NCBI RefSeq assembly: GCF_947499215.1
Contig: NZ_CANMNI010000002.1
Span: 186,001 to 250,000 of the forward strand
Reading direction: 5' to 3'
From: an uncultured Pontibacter sp.
Lineage (GTDB): Bacteria > Bacteroidota > Bacteroidia > Cytophagales > Hymenobacteraceae
Length of the DNA stretch: 64,000 nucleotides
This document shows, in pieces, positions 15,968 to 24,671 of the stretch; position 1 is the first letter of the stretch; each line of letters opens with the position of its first letter. A program made the position numbers and the translations under genes. The notes beneath the pieces were generated by a model, which did no database searches, was not told where the DNA came from, and saw nothing but the letters and a program-made list of their open reading frames with translations.

Positions 15968-16945
15968 TTACGAATGCCTGAGCCTGTAGTAGAAGCGGCG
16001 AATGAAGCCAAGGTCCACTTTAAGTTTGTTGAGCAGGTGGATGGTTTGGTAAACAGGACCTAGACCGGCATGATGCCGCAAGAGCTCCAGAAACTGTTCT
16101 GCCTGCGGAAAGTGCCCAGTCAGATAGGCGTGCCGCGCCTCGTACTGCAAACGCTTGGTCAGGGCGGCTTTCTCCTCAGTACTCTGGACCAGTTCTACCG
16201 CCTTTTCGCATACCACTACGGTAGAAGTCACCAGTTTGTTGCCCGGCTTATACCACTGCTGCGAAAGGGAGTGCGCATGCAGCCGCCGCTTGGTCGTGAT
16301 GCTCTCCAGAAAAAAGTACTTGTACCTGCGCGATGATCGTAGCCAGAAGTCGAAGTCCTCGTAGGCCAGCGCTTCGTCATAACCCTGTAGGTCCTCCAGT
16401 ACTTGGCGCTTCATCATCATGGTGGGCGGACAGATAAAATAGCGCCCCAGCAGGTGGTGAAAGATATCGCCCGACGGAGCAAATGAAGTCACTTTCCCCT
16501 CCGCATTGCGCTGGCAATGGTACTTCACGTGCCGGCCCTCGTCGTCGATATACTCAGCGTCAGAGTAGACCACGCCATAGCTTTCGTCTAATTGCTGAAA
16601 AGCCCGCACCTGCTGCGCCACACGCTCCAACAACAGCACATCGTCCGTGGCAAAGTCGATAATATACTCGCCTTTGGAAGCCCGCCAAGCCATGTTAAAA
16701 GCCTTGGTGTTCCCTTGGTTGGTGCCTGTGCTGATGAAGGAAAGTTGCGGGTATCGCTGGAGATAATCCTGTATGATGACCACGCTGTTGTCGGTGCTGC
16801 AATCGTCCACGATGATGATCTCCAGATTGGGGTATGTCTGGGCTAGCACTGAATCCAACGCCTCGGCAATAAAGCGCTCGTGGTTGTAACACAGACAGAT
16901 AATCGATACCAAGGGCAAGGCGGCAGGATCAGGCATGGCGCTCAA
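15968..16945 (-). CDS. Family 2 glycosyltransferase
   Basis: 325-aa GT-A glycosyltransferase. The N-terminus VSIICLCYNHERFIAEALDS leads to VDDCSTDNS, the nucleotide-sugar binding Asp-Asp, and a DFATDD motif follows near residue 95. The C-terminal ~90 residues are helical and basic. It has no signal or strong TM segment, so it is probably a cytosolic enzyme acting at the membrane on a glycan under assembly. It overlaps the aminotransferase gene by 17 bp and is the last gene of the amino-sugar unit, so it may transfer the sugar made by its two neighbours (inference). Confidence 0.88.
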   Translation of the reverse strand: MSAMPDPAALPLVSIICLCYNHERFIAEALDSVLAQTYPNLEIIIVDDCSTDNSVVIIQDYLQRYPQLSFISTGTNQGNTKAFNMAWRASKGEYIIDFATDDVLLLERVAQQVRAFQQLDESYGVVYSDAEYIDDEGRHVKYHCQRNAEGKVTSFAPSGDIFHHLLGRYFICPPTMMMKRQVLEDLQGYDEALAYEDFDFWLRSSRRYKYFFLESITTKRRLHAHSLSQQWYKPGNKLVTSTVVVCEKAVELVQSTEEKAALTKRLQYEARHAYLTGHFPQAEQFLELLRHHAGLGPVYQTIHLLNKLKVDLGFIRRFYYRLRHS

Positions 16946-18050
16946 AAAATGTTTGGATGGAGACTATAACCGCCTGCTGTTCCGCCTCAGTCATGCCCGG
17001 GAACAGCGGCAGACTCAGGCTGGTGTCAGCAAGCTCTTCGGTCACCGGAAAGCTGCCTCGCTTATAGCCTAAATAGGTATAGGCCTCCTGCAAATGCACC
17101 GACACCGGATAATGTATGGCAGTCTGTATACCTTGTTCTGACAGGTATAGCTGCAGGGCATCCCGGTGCTGCGTCCGAACGTTAAAGATATGGTAAACGT
17201 GCGTGCACCCCTCCGCCGTAGTAGGCAGAATCAAGTCGCCTATACCTTGTAGGGCTTGCAGGTATATCTGCGCGAGTCGTTGCCGCTCTTTGTTCAGTTG
17301 TGTTAAGTAGCGCAGCTTCACCCGCAGCACGGCGGCCTGCAGCGTATCGAGGCGAGAGTTAATCCCCACGACTTTATTGTGGTACTTCTGCTCCTGCCCG
17401 TAGTTGCGGTACATGCGGGCAAAGGCCGCCAACTCGGGATCGGAGGTAACGAGGGCACCGCCATCGCCCAAGGCTCCCAGATTCTTGGTCGGGTAAAAGC
17501 TGGTCGCGCTCACATGCCCGAAACTCCCCACAACTTGCCCGCGATACTGAGCACCCTGTGCCTGTGCGAAGTCCTCTATTAAAATGAGATCGTGTGCTTT
17601 TGCCAGTTCCAGCAGACCATCCATTTGGCAGGCATGCCCGTAGAGGTGCACTGGTATCATGGCTTTGGTTTTCTCTGTCAGAACGACTGCGGCATTGGCG
17701 GCTGTAATATTGTAGGTATGGCGGTCGGGCTCGACCAGTACAGGTATAGCCCCAATCTGCACCACGGCATTCACGGTCGCGATAAAGGTATTGGCTGGCA
17801 CGATCACCTCATCTCCCGCCCCTATATCTGCCGCTTTCAGGGCCACGACTAAGGCATCGTAGCCATTGCCCACCCCGATGGCGGCAGCGGATTGGGTAGC
17901 CGCTGCGAATTCTTCTTCAAAAGCCTTAACCTCCTCGCCCAGAATAAACTGATTGCTTTGCAGCGCTTGCACCACCACCTGCTCCACCTCGCGGTTTATA
18001 CCTGCGGGGAAGTCTCTGAAGGCAAAATAAGGTATAGCTATGGGCTGCAT
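16929..18050 (-). CDS. fdtB: DegT/DnrJ/EryC1 sugar aminotransferase, FdtB/QdtB-like
   Basis: 373-aa PLP-dependent sugar aminotransferase. The internal aldimine Lys is in SFYPTKNLGALGDGG near residue 189; the N-terminal PYFAFRDF and GNGYDALVVAL segments are family hallmarks. Adjacency to a 3,4-ketoisomerase gene suggests the pair that makes dTDP-3-amino-3,6-dideoxy-hexose (Fuc3N or Qui3N) from dTDP-4-keto-6-deoxyglucose. Fuc3N and Qui3N cannot be told apart by eye. No dTDP-glucose synthase or dehydratase (RmlA/B) gene is in the window, so the precursor must come from elsewhere. The symbol is by analogy. Confidence 0.8.
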   Translation of the reverse strand: MQPIAIPYFAFRDFPAGINREVEQVVVQALQSNQFILGEEVKAFEEEFAAATQSAAAIGVGNGYDALVVALKAADIGAGDEVIVPANTFIATVNAVVQIGAIPVLVEPDRHTYNITAANAAVVLTEKTKAMIPVHLYGHACQMDGLLELAKAHDLILIEDFAQAQGAQYRGQVVGSFGHVSATSFYPTKNLGALGDGGALVTSDPELAAFARMYRNYGQEQKYHNKVVGINSRLDTLQAAVLRVKLRYLTQLNKERQRLAQIYLQALQGIGDLILPTTAEGCTHVYHIFNVRTQHRDALQLYLSEQGIQTAIHYPVSVHLQEAYTYLGYKRGSFPVTEELADTSLSLPLFPGMTEAEQQAVIVSIQTFFERHA

Positions 18051-18064
18051 GGGGTTCAGGTATA

Positions 18065-18478
18065 CTACAAGGAAATGTGTGTCACTATCCGCTGGAATAC
18101 GGCATAATCGCGGATATAGTCAGCTTCATCAAAATCGGTGGAGGTAAGGCAGACGGCCACGGTTCCCGGTTCAAAATGCAGATCAGTCCAGCACATGGCC
18201 GGCAGGTATAGCCCTTTGGTAGGCGCATCCAGCTCGAATGTTTCTTTGCTGCGGCCATTGTCCGTCTGCACCCGAATGCTCCCCGTCACGGCAACCAGCA
18301 CCTCTTCGGTAGCTTTGTTGGCATGTTGTCCGCGCTGTACACCGCTGGGCGTGCCATAGGTCCAGAACACCCGCTTGATCTTGAAAGGGATGCGCTCGGC
18401 TTGCTGCGTGGAAGCGATGTAGCCAAAGGAATCGCTTCCGGCTTCGGCAAATTGGATGAAGTAAGGTATGGCGGACAA
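18065..18478 (-). CDS. fdtA: Sugar 3,4-ketoisomerase, FdtA/QdtA-like cupin (WxcM-like)
   Basis: 137-aa single cupin. The sequence carries the family pattern FWTYGTPSGVQRGQHANK near residues 38-55. His52 matches the first active-site histidine, but the residue two positions later is Asn54, where FdtA/QdtA-type enzymes usually have a second His (HAH/HRH). It would convert dTDP-4-keto-6-deoxyglucose to the 3-keto isomer for the aminotransferase encoded 14 bp downstream. The Asn variant might be active with altered specificity. Good family call, moderate functional call. Confidence 0.8.
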   Translation of the reverse strand: MSAIPYFIQFAEAGSDSFGYIASTQQAERIPFKIKRVFWTYGTPSGVQRGQHANKATEEVLVAVTGSIRVQTDNGRSKETFELDAPTKGLYLPAMCWTDLHFEPGTVAVCLTSTDFDEADYIRDYAVFQRIVTHISL

Positions 18479-18616
18479 AGGCGAAATATTAGTGCAGCCA
18501 CAAATTAAAACATTTTCGGCTAATGTCCCTATACCTTAGCCCGGGCTTGGGCTTTGCCGGCACAACTGTTAATTTTGCAAATCCGGCGGACTGGTGGTCC
18601 GCCTATACCTTCACTT

Positions 18617-19525
18617 ATGCTATACCTTATCCTGAGCGTGCTTTCAGGCGTTTCGCTTGTATTCATTTTCAAGCTTTACCAGCACTTCAACGTCCATACC
18701 TTTCAGGCCATCGTGCTCAACTATATCACGTGCATTTTGGTGGGCCTTGCCTTTCCGGGTGGCACCGATGTGCTGCAGACAGTCGTTTTTCAAAAGCCTT
18801 GGGCGCTGTACGCTATCATACTCGGCGCCATTTTTATAGGAGCCTTTTACCTGATTGCCCTCACGACCCAAAAAGTGGGCGTGACGGCCGCTTCGGTCGC
18901 CGCCAAGATCTCGCTGGTGATACCGGTGCTTTTCAGTTTGCTGGTACTGCAGAGCAGTCTCAAGGAATACACCTTTTTGAACTACGTGGGTATGGCGCTG
19001 GCGCTCGTGGCCATCGTGCTGTCCTCTATCCGCCCCGGTGCCGATGGCGATAAGCGCACGCCGCTGCTGCTTTCGCTTGTGCTGCCTTTCGTTATTTTCC
19101 TGAGCAGCGGCTTTGCCGATTCGCTTATCAATTACGTGAACGAATACCATCTGCAGGCGAATGAGGCCAGTCAGTTCACGATGCTCACCTTCACGGCCTC
19201 GGCGGTGATCGGCATGGCGGTGCTGCTCTACATGCTCCTGCTGCGCAAAACCACTTTCCAGTTCAAAAGTGTCTGGGCAGGCATTGCCTTGGGCATCCCG
19301 AATTATTTCTCTATCTTTTTCCTGATCAAGGCGCTCTCCGCTTTCGGTAACGACGGGGCGTTTCTATACCCTGTCAACAACATCGGCATTATCATGGCCG
19401 GTGCGCTGGGAGCGCTGCTGGTGTTCCGTGAAAAGCTAAGCAAAATCAATCTGCTTGGTTTGGCCCTTGCGGTGCTAGCACTTGTCCTGATCTCATACCA
19501 AGAGATAGCCGCCAATCTGTTTTAA
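18617..19525 (+). CDS. EamA/DMT-family transporter
   Basis: 302-aa protein with about ten transmembrane helices in two EamA repeats (each about 140 residues), the drug/metabolite transporter layout. The start is the ATG at 18617 (MLYLILSVLSG); an upstream ATG at 18554 would add a hydrophilic 21-residue leader and is rejected. Substrate unknown; relatives export metabolites or amino acids. It lies 4 bp before yigZ, so the two are probably one transcript. Two copies of the recurring TATACC word lie just upstream. Confidence 0.85.
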   Translation: MLYLILSVLSGVSLVFIFKLYQHFNVHTFQAIVLNYITCILVGLAFPGGTDVLQTVVFQKPWALYAIILGAIFIGAFYLIALTTQKVGVTAASVAAKISLVIPVLFSLLVLQSSLKEYTFLNYVGMALALVAIVLSSIRPGADGDKRTPLLLSLVLPFVIFLSSGFADSLINYVNEYHLQANEASQFTMLTFTASAVIGMAVLLYMLLLRKTTFQFKSVWAGIALGIPNYFSIFFLIKALSAFGNDGAFLYPVNNIGIIMAGALGALLVFREKLSKINLLGLALAVLALVLISYQEIAANLF

Positions 19526-19529
19526 GTCT

Positions 19530-20141
19530 ATGGAAGATACCTACCGTACCCTCGAAGCCCCCTCCGAAGGCCTTTACAAAGAGAAAGGCAGCAAGTTTAT
19601 TGCGCTGGCCTACCCGGTTTATTCTGAAGAGGAGGTGAAAGAGATTCTGGCCGGCCTGCGCAAACAGTACTACGACGCCCGCCATCATTGCTACGCCTAC
19701 AGCCTCGGGGCCGACAAAAGCCGCTACCGCGCCAACGACGATGGCGAGCCCAACCACTCCGCCGGTGACCCTATCTTGGGCCAGATCCGCTCGGCTGACC
19801 TGAGCAATGTACTGGTGGTGGTGATCCGTTATTTCGGTGGCACCAAATTGGGAGTGAGCGGTCTCATCCACGCCTACAAAACCGCCACCGCCGAAGCTCT
19901 CTCGCTAGCCACCATCATCGAAAAACACGAAACCGCCCTGCTGCAGGTGCTTTTCGCCTATCCGCAGATGAATGATGTGATGAGTCTGGTAAAGGAGTAT
20001 GAGCTCGGCGTAAAGGACCAGCAGTTCGAACTCGACTGCCGTATGACGCTGGAGGTAAGAAAGAAGTTGGAGAAAGAGGTAAGTGGTAAGCTAGAGGCGA
20101 TTGAGGGGGTAAAAGTTGAAGAGGTAGAGCAACCCTACTAA
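19530..20141 (+). CDS. YigZ/IMPACT family protein
   Basis: 203 aa. An N-terminal UPF0029/IMPACT domain (KEKGSKFIALAYPV, ARHHCYAYSLG, DDGEPNHSAGDPIL, VVVIRYFGGTKLGVSGL) is followed by a DUF1949 ferredoxin-like C-terminal domain. This is the complete two-domain bacterial form. Homologues bind ribosomes or nucleic acids; the yeast and mammalian relative modulates Gcn2, and the bacterial role is unsettled. Likely co-transcribed with the EamA gene. Confidence 0.92.
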   Translation: MEDTYRTLEAPSEGLYKEKGSKFIALAYPVYSEEEVKEILAGLRKQYYDARHHCYAYSLGADKSRYRANDDGEPNHSAGDPILGQIRSADLSNVLVVVIRYFGGTKLGVSGLIHAYKTATAEALSLATIIEKHETALLQVLFAYPQMNDVMSLVKEYELGVKDQQFELDCRMTLEVRKKLEKEVSGKLEAIEGVKVEEVEQPY

Positions 20142-20592
20142 TCTTACACACCCCTGCCCCTCTCAAGAGGGGATTTACCTCCCTAGCCCCTACCCCAAAA
20201 CAGGAAGGGGATGTCTGCGGTTACAAATCCTTAGGCATAAGCTCTGTTGTAATTGATTTTCTCAGTCACCGGGTCCAACCACCCCTAACCCCTCCTTATC
20301 TAAGGCGGGGAACCTGTAGTTGCCAATCTATAGGTATAAGACTTATAGCTCATATTACAGGCACACGTTGAAAGACTAACTCGCACGCTAGCTATGAAAC
20401 AAATCACATAAGCCATGTGCACCTAAACGACAGCCCACTGTTTGAGCGTTCAGCGAGTTTGGGATGTCTTGACTTTTTTGCCTACTTTTTTTGTCAAGAA
20501 AAAAAGTAGGGCCCGGCTGGCCAAGCCAAGCTATAACACAACCTAGTTTGCTATACCTGCAACAACTGTAGCTATGCTAACACTCTCAGCGT
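20142..20592. other. Repeat-rich intergenic region without a gene
   Basis: About 450 bp holding three CCCCTAACCCCTCC-type repeat copies (20149-20176, 20183-20213, 20276-20310), a GCTATACCT word near 20550 and a long hairpin element (20441-20530). I see no coding frame that looks real and no RNA gene. It separates yigZ from corA. Confidence 0.6.
20441..20530. repeat. Putative dispersed hairpin repeat element
   Basis: A GAGCGTTCAGCGAGTTTGGG-like segment leads to a perfect 12-bp stem CCTACTTTTTTT / AAAAAAAGTAGG at 20481-20510 with a 6-nt loop, then GGGCCCGGCTGGCC. The homopolymer-rich stem flanked by GC-rich blocks looks like a mobile or structural repeat, not a simple terminator. Only one copy is in this window. 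Confidence 0.45.
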
Positions 20593-20649
20593 ATGCAAAA
20601 CTTAATTTTTACTAACTTGTACAGCTACCGCACCACTACATATCACCCT

Positions 20650-21777
20650 ATGGCTAAAAAGAAACGACACCGCTCCCGCCACAAAATCCTTGACCGCAAA
20701 CTCGGCATTAGCCCGGGCACCCTGTTTATACCTGCCGAGGCACACGCCCCGCGCTATTTCCTGATGTCTTTTAACGGACAGCTGTTCAAAGAGCAGGAAC
20801 TCCCCTCTTATGCCGAACTTGTGCAGCAGGTGCAGTCGCAGCCTGAGGCGACCCACTGGATCGACATTCGCGGCTACGCGGACCTCACCATGCTCGAACT
20901 CATTAAGCAGGACTTCGATATCCACTCGCTGCAGATGGAGGACGTGATCAACGATTACCAGCGACCTAAAGTAGACGAACTGGATGACAGGCTGTTCATT
21001 ATTACCCGCATGCTGCGCTGGTACGAGACGCAGCATACGCTGGAGGATGTGCAGCTTTCGGTGTTCTCGGGGCCAAACTATGTGCTCACCCTGCAAAGTG
21101 ACTACGAAGATTGTTTGGAGCCATTGCGCGATCGCATTCGGGTCGGCAAAGGCATTATCCGGCAGCGACCGCCCATGTATGTAGTGTATGCCATACTCGA
21201 CGTGGTGCTGGACTTTTACTTCCCGGTGATGGGCGCTATTGGGGTCTACATTGAAGAACTCGAGCAGAAAATCTTGGACAAACCATCTAAGCAAACACTT
21301 CGAGAGGTACTGGACCTTAAAAACGAGCTAATCAAACTGCGTCGTATCGCTTGGCCGGAGCGTGACAAAATGAATGAACTGCTGCGCATGGAGGAGGATA
21401 TCATACCTGACAACCTGAAGGTATACTTCCGCGATGCCTATGACCACACTATACAACTCATTGACCTTATCGACAGCCACAAGGAGATGTCCACGAGTCT
21501 GGTAGAGCTATACATGTCCACGGTGAGCAACCGCATGAATGAGATCATGAAGGTACTGACTATCATCTCGAGTATCTTTATTCCACTCAGTTTTATTGCG
21601 GGTCTGTATGGTATGAACTTCTCGCGTGAAAATCCGGAAACCGGCGAAGTATTCCGCCTCAGTATGCCAGAGCTATACCTGCCCTACAGCTACCCGATCC
21701 TCATCATCCTGATGACTTCGCTGGTGCTGGTGCAGCTATACCTGTTTTACAGGAAGGGTTGGTTTAAGAGTTTCTAG
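20650..21777 (+). CDS. corA: CorA-family magnesium/cobalt transporter
   Basis: About 375 aa from the ATG at 20650 (MAKKKRHRSRHK, a basic cytosolic N-terminus); a further ATG at 20593 is less likely. A large cytosolic domain and long stalk helix are followed by two C-terminal TM helices with the selectivity motif YGMNF between them. CorA pentamers import Mg2+ (sometimes Co2+ or Ni2+) down the membrane potential. The protein ends with the basic FYRKGWFKSF tail, as usual. It converges on the 904-aa gene, with 5 bp between them and no visible terminator. Confidence 0.93.
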   Translation: MAKKKRHRSRHKILDRKLGISPGTLFIPAEAHAPRYFLMSFNGQLFKEQELPSYAELVQQVQSQPEATHWIDIRGYADLTMLELIKQDFDIHSLQMEDVINDYQRPKVDELDDRLFIITRMLRWYETQHTLEDVQLSVFSGPNYVLTLQSDYEDCLEPLRDRIRVGKGIIRQRPPMYVVYAILDVVLDFYFPVMGAIGVYIEELEQKILDKPSKQTLREVLDLKNELIKLRRIAWPERDKMNELLRMEEDIIPDNLKVYFRDAYDHTIQLIDLIDSHKEMSTSLVELYMSTVSNRMNEIMKVLTIISSIFIPLSFIAGLYGMNFSRENPETGEVFRLSMPELYLPYSYPILIILMTSLVLVQLYLFYRKGWFKSF

Positions 21778-21782
21778 CAAAT

Positions 21783-24497
21783 CTAGTTCGGCAGTTTAAA
21801 GCTGAGTTTCTGCAGTTCGTTGCGGAACACTTTGTAGACGGTGTAGTTGTTGGCCACCTCGTTGTAGTGTATGGTCACGGCTTGGTTGCTTTCCAATGAC
21901 CTGCCCCCGATCAGGCGGGCGCGGGCGTCGTAGAGGTAGGTTTTCTGAGGGCCTGTTTCCGTGATGGCGTATACCTGATTGCCTCCCCCGAAATTGAAAT
22001 ACTGTACAATTTTGGGCGCTGAGGTCACATAGCGTTTCTCAAACAGCTCTTTCATGTCTTGGTCGAAGGCAGCCACTTTGCCTTGGTCCTGTCGCACGAT
22101 AATATAGGACCTGCCACTTGCATCCGGCACCAGATCAAACATGGCGCTCTTGCTTGGGCGAGGCAACTGCTCTCGTTTCTGTACCTGCCCCTGCAGGTTG
22201 AACTCCACCACCTCGCCATAGCGGGTCACCACTGTCACGAGCGAGCGGCGCAGGTCGGCCCCTATTTTGACTACGGGATCGGAGGTGATAGGCACCCGCA
22301 GACTGAAAGGGAAGCCCGGATAGGTTTCGCCTTTCGCGTTGAGGGCATACACATAGCCATTTTCCAGCAAGACCAGTATCACGTCGCGGCCCCCTATCCG
22401 CAGGTGCTGTGGCATGGCGGCCAGTCTATAGTCCATGCGGCGGGGCTGCCAGCCGGGTATGCCGCTGCCCCGGGTGTCGTACATGTATAGGTTGCCCAAG
22501 GCGTCGTCCACCAAAAAGCGGTAGTCGCGGTTTTTCTCGAAGTCGAACACGGCCAAGCGCTGCAGGCGCAGGGTATCGCCCACATTAAACGGGAAGTTTT
22601 CGAGGTTACGGCCTAGGTTATCGATCGCCTGTATGCGCGTATTCGTGGAGAACACATAGCGTAGTTTCTTATCACTGCCGAGCTCTACCTGTTGCAAAGG
22701 GCCGCGCACTTGGGTTTGCAGGGAATCAATCCAGCCACGGCTGCCAGTGGCGGTTATGTTATGCAGCACGAATAGGGAGTCCTGCACCACAATCTCACGG
22801 CTCCGGTCCACTGCGTTCTGGATCGGGTAAGGCGGAGAGATGAGGCGATGCGCAAATGGCAGGGTTAGTTCTTCCTCAAAGCCCTCCTGCCCGTCATCGG
22901 TGCTGCGCTCCTGCCGTCTGAACAGAAAGCTGGTATAATACTGGTTCTCCGCCCGTGCAAACTGTAGGCTAATCTGATTGAAGCGCCTGATCAAGGTGGA
23001 GTTCTGCAAGAGGTCTTCGCGGTTCTCTTCCTGCACATAGCGGTTCAGGATGTACCACGCATTCACAGTGTTCAGGTATAGGCTGAAATTCCCCTCCTGC
23101 AGCGTCTCTTCTAAAAAAGACTTCTGGGCAACAGAGCGCCCCCATACCTCGCCGGCACTTATGTCATCAATGAGGGCGCGCAGGCTGGCGACCTCGGGCG
23201 AAAAGATCAGGTAATTATCGAGTTGCAGCACATAACTCTGTTCAAAGCCACTGAACATCTCTCCGAACAGACGTGCCGGCAGTTCTTCCAAGTCCAGCAA
23301 TTGCAGTGTATAATTGCCGTATTGTTCTGTGTAGAGTTTTTCCTTCTGTTCTTTGCTCACCAGCTCACCGAGCGTTTTGAGACGTCTACCCGTTTTGGTA
23401 GTACTCTCCATTCGGGCTATTACCAGTTTGTCGGGGCTGGCGTTCATGTTATAGGACTCCATGTAGGCCAGCGCTATCTCTTGGCTAAAGGAGCGGGCCA
23501 AGCTGTCGATGGCCGTGCTGTACACATCAGCCGGCGCCTTGCCATCGCGCAGGCGCGCCACTTCCCCCACCCCAAAGTGCATCAGCACTGCCGTGCGTGT
23601 GGGTAGGAGCTGCTTTATGTCGAGCGGTCGCGGCTTAGAGGGCCTCAACTGTGATTGGAAAGAGCCATCAAGGGTCTCGGGATTGGAGAAGCCGTTCAGG
23701 AAAAGCTTGTTGCGGTCGAGCTTGAGTTCTAGCATGGCGTTGCGGCAGAAACTGCTCAGATACCGCACCTGCGGCATCAGATCCTCCTGCAAAAAGAGAC
23801 TCAGCAGGTCGGGCAGCGCGCGGTAGTTGACAAACACGTTGGCATACACATCGGGCTGGCCTAGGTAATTCACCTTTTTGAAGTCGGCGGCGATAGAGCG
23901 CAGACTGCCCCGGTTTATGCGCCGCACGATTTCCTCTACTAACACAGGCGAGGCGCTCAGAATGATGTTGTTGTGATGGGAGAAATAGGTAAAACTGGTG
24001 CCAAGCTGCGAATTGGTGACATCTGTGAGCAAAACGCCTTGGTATTCGCGAGCCTGCTCCACAAAAGTCGGGCTCTTAGCTATGTTTTCGGTGAGGGTGC
24101 GCAGAAAGCGGTGCTCTCCCACCGACACCACGGGTACATAGTACACAAAGGCCACATCCGTCTTGCCCAGCACATGCACCGAGGTGAGGATGTTCTTTTT
24201 GTCCAGAAAGCGGTCGAGGCGCTGTGTACCGGGAGCCACACTGTCCAGCATAGCCATGTTCTCCTGAAAGCTTTGCGCTACGGGCAGCATCGCAAAACTC
24301 TCCCAGAGCGTCGTCTCTTCTAAGTGCCTTCGGAGCTCACTGTGGCTATTTGTCTCTACCACAAAAGCCGCATTCTCGGGTACGAGCGACCAGAGGTCCA
24401 CCTTCTCTCGGGAGTCCTGCCACCTGCTGAAGCCGTAGTAAGCCAAGGAGGCCAACACGACGAATGCTATGAAGTAAAAGACAATGCGTTTCGGCAT
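21783..24497 (-). CDS. Large membrane-anchored protein of unknown function
   Basis: 904 aa. One N-terminal TM anchor at about residues 4-22, then a long extracytoplasmic part. Residues 35-550 alternate beta strands and helices with a VPENAAFVVET opening that resembles DUF3352-type proteins; this is a weak resemblance, not a firm call. Residues about 580-890 look like a beta-propeller: repeated strands around DALGNLYMYDTRGSG, ENGYVYALNAKGETYPGFPF and GEVVEFNLQGQ, similar to PQQ or FG-GAP-like blades. Possibly a periplasmic scaffold or sensor. Monocistronic, convergent with corA and divergent from the Usp gene. Confidence 0.8.
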   Translation of the reverse strand: MPKRIVFYFIAFVVLASLAYYGFSRWQDSREKVDLWSLVPENAAFVVETNSHSELRRHLEETTLWESFAMLPVAQSFQENMAMLDSVAPGTQRLDRFLDKKNILTSVHVLGKTDVAFVYYVPVVSVGEHRFLRTLTENIAKSPTFVEQAREYQGVLLTDVTNSQLGTSFTYFSHHNNIILSASPVLVEEIVRRINRGSLRSIAADFKKVNYLGQPDVYANVFVNYRALPDLLSLFLQEDLMPQVRYLSSFCRNAMLELKLDRNKLFLNGFSNPETLDGSFQSQLRPSKPRPLDIKQLLPTRTAVLMHFGVGEVARLRDGKAPADVYSTAIDSLARSFSQEIALAYMESYNMNASPDKLVIARMESTTKTGRRLKTLGELVSKEQKEKLYTEQYGNYTLQLLDLEELPARLFGEMFSGFEQSYVLQLDNYLIFSPEVASLRALIDDISAGEVWGRSVAQKSFLEETLQEGNFSLYLNTVNAWYILNRYVQEENREDLLQNSTLIRRFNQISLQFARAENQYYTSFLFRRQERSTDDGQEGFEEELTLPFAHRLISPPYPIQNAVDRSREIVVQDSLFVLHNITATGSRGWIDSLQTQVRGPLQQVELGSDKKLRYVFSTNTRIQAIDNLGRNLENFPFNVGDTLRLQRLAVFDFEKNRDYRFLVDDALGNLYMYDTRGSGIPGWQPRRMDYRLAAMPQHLRIGGRDVILVLLENGYVYALNAKGETYPGFPFSLRVPITSDPVVKIGADLRRSLVTVVTRYGEVVEFNLQGQVQKREQLPRPSKSAMFDLVPDASGRSYIIVRQDQGKVAAFDQDMKELFEKRYVTSAPKIVQYFNFGGGNQVYAITETGPQKTYLYDARARLIGGRSLESNQAVTIHYNEVANNYTVYKVFRNELQKLSFKLPN

Positions 24498-24671
24498 GGT
24501 GAAGGTTATGAGGCTACAAATTAACCGAAAAAATTAGAAATTCACCGGCGTACTTGGCTGTTGTCCCATTTCATATCGCAAATATCCTGATTTGTTTTCC
24601 ACATGCCAGCGACCTGATAGACCAAGCGACCGCGGGGCACGTATATATTTTCCAACCTATAACTGCATGCC

